Source: Microstegium vimineum
Lineage: Eukaryota; Streptophyta; Magnoliopsida; Poales; Poaceae
Length of the DNA: 64,000 bases
Assembly (NCBI GenBank): GCA_022036555.1
Contig: CM039137.1
Span: 10,517,630 to 10,581,629, forward strand
Direction of reading: 5' to 3'
The translations under genes were made by a program, and so were the position numbers. Below, one piece after another: positions 56,041-64,000 of the stretch (its first letter is position 1; the number at the start of each line of letters is the position of its first letter). The notes under the pieces were generated by a model, which was not told the DNA's origin, searched no databases, and saw only the letters and a list, made by a program, of their open reading frames with translations.

Positions 56041-58818
56041 CGGCCCCTACCGTCGAAGCTGGGCCATGGGTGGAGTGCCCCGTGGCTTCGCAGGAAGAAG
56101 TGCCGCGGCAGACGCGCTCGCAGACATCGCGATCCTCGTCGGGGGGTCGATCGAGCGAGCCCCCGACGCCCGCCGCGTCGAGCGTACGGGCGCCGGGCCC
56201 GTCGGTGCAGGTGGGGACCGGCAAGGGGACGACGGTGGCGCCGCCGGCCCCTGCCAGGGAGACGGTGCCGAGAGCCGCCTCGACCCCCGCCCCCCAGGCG
56301 GTGGTGCTCAAGGGTTCGACCAGCCCGACGGTCACCGGGCCGAAGCGCCGGGCTCCGAGGGGGTAAGTCGCTTTCATGGACGTTGTCTGTATTTTTCTTT
56401 TTGTCGATAATGACCTGTGCTTATCGTTGCACACGCGTTTCTTTTTCAGGTCGAAGCGCCCGCAGGGAGCCGTGCCCTTCGCCCCTGCCAAAAAGCTGAA
56501 GGCGGGGGCTGCGGTCCAAGCAGCCGCCGAGGCCGGTCCCGCTGCTCCGCCCTCTTCGACGCTCACCTCCGAGGCGGCACAGGCAGCCAAGGCCCGGGAT
56601 GCAGTGGAGCGGGGGACGGCGCCAGGCGCTTTGGCCTCTGCCCCACTGGCAGAGGGGACGGGCCAATCCACTCCGCCCGCGAGGGCTACCAAGACGGCGG
56701 GGGTCGCCGGAGCGACGGTCGCGGCGCCTGCGCGGCCGTCGGAAGAAGTCGCACCTGGCGCCCCGGGGGGCGCAGGGCTTCCGCCGACGGCGGTCGCGGC
56801 CGAGGTGGTGGAGGTGGTCGGGCCCCAGGCCCCTGTGAACGAGGGGGAGGCTCCGGCTCACCCAACGCCGGGGCGTTGACTCGAGGGCCTAGCTGCGCTG
56901 GAGGCTCGACTCCGGCTCGAGCGCGAGGGCATGACTGCCGCCGCAGCCGAGGGCCCCTCGACGACGCCGGAGCTCGAGGCGGGGGGTCCGGTCGAGCGGC
57001 CCGAGGGAACGCCCGCGCCGGCGCAGGGCGGGATGTTGATGGAGTGCACCCCCGCCGAGGTGGACGAGATGGTGGCCGAGCTGGTGGGCTCCGCGGTGAC
57101 GACCAGCGTCGTAGCTCCTTGGGTCGAGCCAGAGGGGTTCGGCCTCCCCTCGAGGCTGGGGGCCGTTGTCTCGAGGTAAGCCATACTTCGACTCACTCGA
57201 GACGCAGTGGGTTTGCCTTGCTGGGTGTTAATTTTTTCGAGTCCTTTATCGCGCAGGGCCATTCTACTGGCCGGGGTTTTCTTCTACTGGTGGTGACGGC
57301 TCGGCGGGGCCGTCGACGTCCTCGCGGGGTGGCCCAGAGGACAGGAGAGGATAGGCGGAGGAAATCTCACCCCTCTCCGCTTATCGAGGGGGGGCGATCT
57401 GCGCGAGGGCGTCACGGGGACGGTCGAAGAGATGATCGCCGCCCGCAGCGTGGCCTGGGGCCAGGAGGTTCTCGAGTTGGCGGACCCTCGAGACCCCGAG
57501 CGGCTTTTCCTCACGCTCGACGACCAGGCTGAGCTCCGACGGTGGGAGCACGTCGAGGAGTATCGGGCTTGGTTTGAGCACTCGGTGCGTCGCGCTGCGG
57601 AGGTCGCCGCCACGGACATACGCCAGGGGATGGAGGTGAGATTTGTTCTCCCTTGGACTGTACTTGAATTGTCTGGTTGCTGTTTGTTGACGGTCTTCGT
57701 TTTTATCGTCGTCAGGCGCTGCGGGTGAGGTCTTACGAGAAGTCCCAGTACATTCTCCGGGTACAGGGACAACTCTCGACCCTTCGCGCCTTGCTGGACA
57801 GGGCAGAGGATGGGGCCGCCCGCGCGAGGGCTGAGACGGCAGCCGTCCGGGAGGATGCCGAATCCAAGGTCGCTCATGTGAAGGCCGACTACGAGGCCAT
57901 CCAGAAGGAAGCCTGGGCGACCTTGCAGACGGCGCAGACGAAGCTCGACCTCGCCCTTCAGTCCTCCGTCACCGTCGGGCAGGAGCGGAATGCTGCCCTC
58001 GAGGCCAAGCGCAAGGCCGAGGAGGAGGTCGCCCGGCTGAAGGAGGAGCTGGCCCGAGCGAGCGAGAGTATCCGAGGGCTCCGGGGAGACCTCGACGCCG
58101 TCTCCCGCGAGCACGACGCGCTGGCCGCCTCGGACGAGAAGGGTCGGACCCGCGCGACCTCCCTGGGCGTGGTGGCCATGAATCAGAAGAGGGCCCTCGA
58201 TGATGCAGGCAAGACCATCGAGGGCCTCGAGGCCAAGGTCAGGGAGGTCGAGCAGGCCTATGCCACCCTGGACGCGCATGCCCAAGGTAAGTGTTTCGAG
58301 AGTGTTGCAGAGTCTGTCCTGCCTCGACCCTCTTCCTGTTCTTTTGGGTTTGATCGTGTTGCATGCTTGTTTTGGCAGAGCTCGCAGAGGATAAGACCCG
58401 CGCCCACGAGTACCTGAACAGCCTCCAGGGCCTCCTCGGGACTGAGGCGAACCTCAACGCGAAGCTCGCGGACGCCATCAACACTTTCTGCAACGACCTC
58501 TCGGTCAGGCCGGAGCCGGAGGTCGAGGGGGATGCTCGAGGGGATTCCCTGCTGTGCCGCTTCTACTCCATGACACGGGGGGTGACGGAGAACGTCTGAG
58601 CCGCCCTGCATGTGGGCATGAAGCGGGCCCTCGCTGTCGTCAACTCGCTTTACGACATAGACCTCAACCTCGTCGTCGACGGGTTCGCCACCGACCCGAG
58701 GCTGACCGAGGAGGAGAACGACGCGAAGTGCCAGGAGTTGATGGATCACGCAGAGGTGCCTGGAGGCCAGCTGGCGAAACTCTTTGAACCCGAGGTGATC
58801 CCCTCGGTGGAGGAGTAG
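54716..58818 (+). pseudogene. Tat antisense ORF (aORF), full-length copy with in-frame stops
   Basis: Six exons can be traced with GT...AG borders and matching phases: 54716-55624, 55710-56362, 56450-57175, 57257-57635, 57716-58286, 58379-58818. The total is about 1225 codons. The product would have the Transposase_28-type domain (first ~300 residues), a charged Lys/Glu segment, a long Ala/Pro/Ser-rich disordered part (exons 2-3), then an extended coiled coil in exon 5 (LDRAEDGAARARAETAAVRE ... VARLKEELARASESI) and a C-terminal helical region. Three TGA codons break it in frame, at 56877, 57294 and 58597. Function is unknown in this lineage. Six spliced exons on the strand opposite pol imply it is expressed independently. 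Confidence 0.8.
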
Positions 58819-58982
58819 CCCTCGGAAGGTGTCGACGGGTAGTCCCGGGCCTGCGAGCCATATCTGGACAAGAAGGTCCATGTAATAGTTAGGCCTTTGT
58901 ACTGATACAATGTCAAGCCCTCGAGGGCTTTTTGTGTATAATGCATTTTGATCGAGATGCACATAGTTATTTTTGTTTTTTC

Positions 58983-59670
58983 GAGCTCTCCCGTCTTTTC
59001 TTTGCCTAAGTCGACGCCTGTGAACTAAGTTTTGGACGCACGCTCGTATCCCTGGAAGGGGGGTGGCGAGCGGGGATACCGTAGCCCTGGGGCGTAGGTG
59101 AGTCCCTGACTCGACGACACCCGCGACCCTTAGGGAGTTCGAGGCGCCTTTGCTTAGTTACGAAGCGTGTTCGAGGAAAGAACGAGTGGGAGAGTCGAGT
59201 TTCGAAAAAACATTCGAGTTTTTCGGGGACTTAGGAGGGGGGTGCCCCCCCTGTTAGCCCCCGAGGGAGGCTCAACTTTGCTGAGTCGAGGCTACCTTAG
59301 TGCTATAGACGGGTTCGTCTCGTTATTTCTACTTCTGGAGCTCTCTCTGCTTTTCTTTGCCTAAGTCGACGCTTGTGAACTAAGTATTCGACGCACGCTC
59401 GTATTCCTGGAAGGGGGGTGGCGAGCGGGGATACCGTAGCCCTGGGGCGTAGGTGGGTCCCTGGCTCGACGACACCCTCGACCCTTAGGGAGTTCGAGGC
59501 GCCTTTACTTAGTTATGAAGCGTACTCGAGGCGAAGATCAAGAGGGAGAGTCGAGTTTCGAAAAAACGTTCAGGTTTTTCGGGGACTTAGGAGGGGGGTG
59601 CCCTCCTGTCAGCCCCCGAGGGGAGCTCGACTTTGTCCGGGCAAAGTCGAGGCTACCTTAGAGCTGCGAA
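58983..59670. repeat. 355-bp tandem repeat between the convergent aORF and pol
   Basis: Two units offset by 355 bp (58983-59337 and 59338-59670), each with CTTTGCCTAAGTCGACGC, GGAAGGGGGGTGGCGAGCGG, GGGAGTTCGAGGCGCCTTT and a TCAGCCCCCGAGG-like end. By eye they differ at roughly one base in ten. There is no ORF across them. Confidence 0.85.
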
Positions 59671-59753
59671 CAAACGTGAAATGTGTTTCGAGAACATTTT
59701 TATTCATTCGAGAATTTGTACATAAATGCGAAAATGTACAAGGCCCTGGGGCC

Positions 59754-62700
59754 TCAGGGATAGAAGCGACGTAGCTGTTCGATGTTCCACGCGTTGGTGA
59801 AGATCTCGCCCTTCTCGTTCTTCAGTTTGTAAGTGCCGGGCTTCAGCACCTCTGCCACGATGAAGGGTCCCTCCCAAGGTGGTGTCAACTTGTGACGCCC
59901 CTTGTTGCTTTGTCGACGGCGCAGAATGAGGTCGCCGACGTTGAGGTCCCTTTTGCGCACGTTTTTGTCGTGGTAGCGCCGCAGCGTCTGCTAGTACCGT
60001 GCCGACTTGAAGAGGGCCATGTCACGGGCTTCCTCGAGCTGGTCGAGGGAGTCCTCTCGGGCTACCATGTTGGCTTGCTTGCTGTAGGCTTTTAGTCGAG
60101 GGGACCCGTACTCGAGGTCAGTGGGGAGGACGGCCTCGGACCCGTAGACCAAGAAGAACGGAGAGAACCCCGTGGCTCGGCTCGGTGTCGTTCGGAGACT
60201 CCATAGCACAGCGGGCAGTTCATCGACCCACCTCCTGCCATGCCTGTTCAGCCGATCGAAGATCCTTGGCTTGAGGACCTGCAAAACCATACCATTGGCA
60301 CGCTCGACCTGACCGTTAGTTCGAGGATGGGCAACTGCGGACCAATTCACCCTGATGTGGTGATGGTCACAGAAGTCCAGGAACTTTTGGCGGTGAACTG
60401 CGTGCCATTGTCGGTGATGATGACGTTGGGGACCCCGAAGCGGTGGATGATGTCGGTGAAGAATAGCACGGCTTGTCGAGACTGGATGTTGGCGATGGGT
60501 CGAGCCTCGATCCACTTCGAGAACTTGTCGATAGCCGCAAGAAGGTGAGTGTGCCCACCCTTGGTTCTTTTCAGGGGGCCGACCATGTCGAGCCCCCATA
60601 CTGCGAACGGCCAAGTTATGGGTATCATCTGAAGAGCTTGGGCGGGTAGGTGGGTCTGCCTGGCGTAGAACTGGCATCCCTTGCAAGATCGAACGAGTTT
60701 GGTGGCGTCGTCGACGGCCGTCGGCCAGTAGAAGCCCTGTCGAAAGGCACTTCCTACCAGCGTTCTCGGCGCCGCGTGGTGGCCACAAGCCCCCGAGTGT
60801 AGATCTTTCAGCAATGCCCTCCCCTCCCCGAGGGTGAGGCAGCGTTGAAGTACACCCAACGGGCTACGTCGGTATAGTTCGCGGCCATCCCCGTATAGGA
60901 CGTAGGTTTTGGCACGTCGAGCTACACGACGGGCTTCCGTGCGGTCTTTCGGGAGTTCGCCTCGGGTCAGGTACTCGAGGTAAGGCGCGCGCCAATCCAT
61001 CGGAGGGGTTGGCGCTGCGACGGCCCCGTCGATCTCCATGACCTCTCCCCCGCTCGAGGGGGGATCGGTCGAGGGGGGTGGGTCGACCCCTTGCTCGAGG
61101 GCGGGAGGCCCCGAGTCCAAGTCGACGGACGGCGTGTACAGATCCCTCGAGAAGATGTCGGGAGGGACCGTGCCTTGAGTAGACGCGATTTTGGCCAGCT
61201 CGTCGGCAGCTTCGTTGTACCGACGGGCTACGTGGTTGAGCTCAAGGCCGTAGAACTTGTCCTCGAGCCTTCGGACCTCCTTGCAGTAGGCTTCCATCTT
61301 AGGGTCGTGGCAGCTCGAGTCTTTCATCATTTGGTCGATCACCAACTGAGAGTCCCCTCGCACGTCGAGGCGTCGAACCCCGAGCTTGATGGCGATGTGC
61401 AGGCCGCTGACGAGGGCCTCGTATTCGGCGACATTGTTGGAGGCGGGGAAGTGGAGGCGGATGACATAGCGCATATGGACCCCTGAGGGTGATATGAACA
61501 ACAATCCGGCGCCTGCTCCCGTCTTCATCAACGATCCGTCGAAGTACATGGTCCAGAGCTCGCTCTGGACCTGCGCTGGGGGTAGTTGGGTGTCAGTCCA
61601 TTCTGCAACGAAATCTGCCAGTACCTGAGACTTGATAGCCTTCCGAGGGGCGTAGGAGAGGGTCTCCCCCATGAGCTCGGCGGACCACTTGGCGATCCTT
61701 CCGATGCCTCCCGGTTCTAGATTATCTCTCCGAGGGGGAAAGATGAGACCACAGTGACCGGGTGGCCTAGGAAATAGTGTTTGAGCTTACGCCGAGTGAG
61801 GACGACCGCGTACAACAACTTCTGGATGTGGGGGTACCTCGTCTTGGTCTCGGAAAGGACCTCGCTCACGATGTAGACAGACCTCTGAACCGGCAGGGTG
61901 TGTCCTTCCTCCTCCCTCTCGACTACTATGACCGCGCTGACTACCTGGGTAGTTGCTGCGACATAGAGCAAAAGGGGCTCGGCCGGGCTCGGGAGGACCA
62001 AGACCGGGGGCGAGGTGAGTAAGGCCTTGAGCCTCGAGAGCGATTCCTCGGCTTCGGCGGTCCACGCGAAGTGTTCCGTCTTCTTCAGGAGGCGGTAAAG
62101 GGGTAGGGCCTTCTCTCCGAGCCTCGAGATGAAGCGACTGAGGGCGGCGAGGCACCCAGTAACCCTTTGCACGCTCTTGAGGTCATTGATCGGGCCCATC
62201 CGCGTGATGGCGGTTACCTTCTCTGGATTGGCCTCGATCCCGCGCTGGGAAACTATGTACCCTAAAAGCATGCCTCGGGGGACCCCGAAGACGCACTTCT
62301 CAGGGTTCAGTTTTATGCGATTAGCCCTGAGGCACCCAAACGCGATCTCGAGGTCTCCGACCAGGTTTCTGACTGTTCTGGACTTGACCACGATGTCATC
62401 GACGTAGGCCTCGACGGTCGGCCCTATGTGTTTCCCGAAGACGTGGAGCATGCATCGCTGGTAAGTGGCCCCGGCGTTTCGCAAGCCGAAGGGCATGGTG
62501 AGGTAGCAAAACATGCCGAAGGGAGTGATGAAGGAGGTCGCGAGCTGATCGGACTCCTTCATCTTTATTTGGTGGTAACCGGAATACGCATCAAGGAAGC
62601 AAAGGGTTTCACATCCCGAAGTGGAATCTACTATTTGATCGATACGTGGTAAAGGAAAAGGAACTTTAGGACATGCTTTGTTCAAACTGGTGTAGTCTAC

Positions 62701-62989
62701 ACACATCCTATCCTTCCCATTCTTTTTCTTTACAAGCACGGGATTAGCTAACCACTCGGGATGATGTACCTCCTTGATGAATCCGGCCTTCAAAAGCTTG
62801 TCGACCTCCTCCCCGATGATCCTGCGCTTCTCCTCGTCGAAGCGGCGCAGGCGTTGCTTCACCGGTTTGGACCCGGCTCGGATGTCCAAGGAGTGCTCGG
62901 CGACCTCCCTCGGAATGCCCGACATATCCGAGGGACTCCATGCGAACACGTCGGCATTCGCACGGAGAAAGTCGAGGAGCACTGCTTCC
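59754..62989 (-). pseudogene. Tat pol: reverse transcriptase, RNase H, integrase, broken
   Basis: In order on the minus strand: RT (62982 downward) with VKQRLRRFDEEKRRII, the LVKKKNGKDRMCVDYTSLN block and the catalytic AYVDDIVV near 62400; an RNase H-like segment; the second RNase H (MYFDGSLMKTGAGAG, about 61550) typical of Tat elements; the integrase zinc region (LHSGACGHH ... CKGCQFY, about 60800-60670); the core (GLDMVGPL, ITDNGTQF, NGQVERANG); and the GPF-type C-terminus (PPWEGPFIVAEV) ending at 59754. Lesions: TAG at 62989-62991, TAG at 61717-61719 with a one-base loss just after it (about 61700), a one-base loss in an A run at about 60386 inside the integrase core, and TAG at 59991-59993. 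The product cannot be functional. Confidence 0.92.
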
Positions 62990-62991
62990 TA

Positions 62992-64000
62992 TTTGGGCTC
63001 GAGGGTGGCGCTGATCGTCAGCGCCTTCCCATCTGCGAGGTCGGGGTCGAGCGGGACAGTCTTCGTGTCTTCCGCCGGCTTGAAGTTGCCAGCGTGTCGC
63101 TTGGGGTCGGGGATCTCTCTAGACAGTTCATCGAGGGCCGCGAGGATAGCCGAATCCTCACGGGCCTTGGCTTTTTCCACGCACTCGACGTCGCAGTCGT
63201 ATGCGTGCTCGTAGGGGGTGTCGACGGTGATGACCCCCGAGGGCCCCGGCATCTTGAGCTTGAGGTAGGTGTAGTTCGGGACCGCCATGAACTTGGCGTA
63301 TCCCGGTCTATCGATGATGGCGTTGTAGGTGCCTCGCCATGCGACCACCTCGAAGGTCAGCTCTTCCTTTCGGAAGTTCGAGGGGACACCGAAACAGACC
63401 GGTAGCTTGATGCGGCCGATCGGGAGTGCCTTCTTCCCAGGGACAATCCCGTGGAACCCCCCGCGCTGGGCAGGAGCATGGTCCTCGGGATCCCCAGGAG
63501 GTCGAGGGTCTCGGCATAGATGATGTTGAGGCTGCTCCCCCCATCCATGAGCACCTTAGTGAGGCGGGTGTTGAGGATGGTCGGGCCGACGACGAGCGGG
63601 TAAGCCCCTGCGTTGGGGATGTGCTCGGGGTGGTCGTCCTGATCAAAGGTGATCGGCGTATGGGACCAGTCGAGGTACCGCGGGGCCTGGGTTCGAACGG
63701 AAAAAACTTCTCGACACTCCCTCTTGCGCTGGCGCGCGGTGAGGCGAGTCGAGGGTCCCCCGTAAATCATGTAGCAGTCGTGGATTTCGGGGAATCCTCC
63801 TTTCTTGACATCGCCCCTGACGTGGGCGTCACAGGGCGGGTCTTCTTTGCCGTCATCTCTCCTGAAGCCAGGAGGGACGAAGTGCTTTCGGAGCATGCGG
63901 CAGTCCTCGAGGCGGTGGTTGGCCGGCCCCATATGATAGGGGCAAGGCTCCTTCAGCATCTTATCGAAGACGCCCCCCGTCGGGAGGGGGCCCTCGAGGC
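62992..64000 (-). pseudogene. Tat gag end and aspartic protease, broken, partial
   Basis: From the right edge the minus strand encodes the end of gag with a CPYHMGPANHRLEDC knuckle-like motif (about 63945-63900). The protease follows, with active-site motif VLMDGGSSLNIIY near 63545-63507, where the lineage usually has DGGS and not DTGS. A frameshift at about 63460-63480 moves the remaining protease and linker (GTYNAIIDRPGYAKFMAVPNY) to another frame, which runs to the TAG at 62989. The rest of gag is outside the window. Confidence 0.85.

Larger units (their letters stand above)
47942..64000 (-). mobile_element. Ty3/gypsy element of the Tat lineage, incomplete at the right edge
   Basis: In the element's own (minus) orientation, the end of gag and the protease, RT, RNase H and integrase come first (64000 to 59754). 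These are followed by a long non-pol region with an antisense ORF (58818 to 51276), the polypurine tract (49429) and the 3' LTR (49428 to 47942). An extra ORF on the opposite strand between integrase and 3' LTR is a known trait of Tat elements (Grande/RIRE2/Retrosat-like). The 5' LTR, PBS and most of gag lie beyond 64000. Stops and frameshifts in both coding units make it non-autonomous. Confidence 0.88.

Noticed and set aside
56417..57532. 371-codon plus-strand Gly/Arg-rich frame
   Set aside because: It runs through predicted introns in a frame other than the exon chain and has no domain; an artefact of GC-rich sequence.
63507..63545. Apparent loss of the protease DTG motif (DGGS)
   Set aside because: DGGS at this site is usual in this retrotransposon lineage as I know it, so it is not a lesion.

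Overview
The window is nuclear DNA from a flowering plant, almost certainly a grass and probably a panicoid (sorghum/maize/sugarcane-like). This rests on GC-rich monocot-style first exons, a grass-type CBL-interacting kinase pair, a Tat-lineage Ty3/gypsy element with an antisense extra ORF, and Tourist/Stowaway MITEs and a 'GGACGGTCCG' LTR family that I know from panicoid genomes. No species can be fixed from the sequence alone. A 100-base N run (29679-29778) shows it is a scaffold.

Layout. 1-13.7 kb is repeat-rich: a CACTA-like end, a decayed LTR with a degenerate primer-binding site, then a complete but dead Ty1/copia element (4071-10961, minus strand, 5-bp target duplication). That element sits inside an older tandem repeat and itself carries a 1590-bp solo LTR. 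13.7-27.2 kb is a gene island: a single-exon DOG1-domain gene (plus), a two-exon CIPK kinase gene (minus) and an intronless CIPK kinase gene (minus), separated by a 5'-truncated RTE-type LINE, an AT-rich inverted-repeat transposon and a MITE. 28-32 kb is a nest of a CACTA element and Ty3/gypsy remnants broken by the assembly gap. 34-38 kb holds a MULE (MuDR-type) transposase broken by one frameshift. 40.7-45.6 kb is an eight-exon gene for an HCNGP/SAP30-binding-protein homologue with a Stowaway MITE in its last intron. 47.9 kb to the right edge is one large Tat-lineage Ty3/gypsy element on the minus strand. Its 3' LTR is at 47942-49428, a spliced plus-strand antisense ORF (aORF) lies at about 51.1-58.8 kb, and gag-pol runs leftward from beyond the edge to 59.75 kb.

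How the parts relate. The four host genes are a seed/ABA-type regulator (DOG1-like), two calcium-signalling kinases that would be activated by CBL calcium sensors, and a nuclear transcription/splicing-associated protein. I see no operon-like linkage; the two kinases look like an old tandem pair. The most striking structures are in the right third: a near-perfect 3.44-kb tandem duplication spanning the LTR end and the first two aORF exons, a promoter-like TATA in front of the aORF, arrays of palindromic modules, and a 355-bp tandem repeat between the convergent aORF and pol units. The stop codons that break these elements are mostly explicable as C-to-T changes, as expected for methylated transposons.
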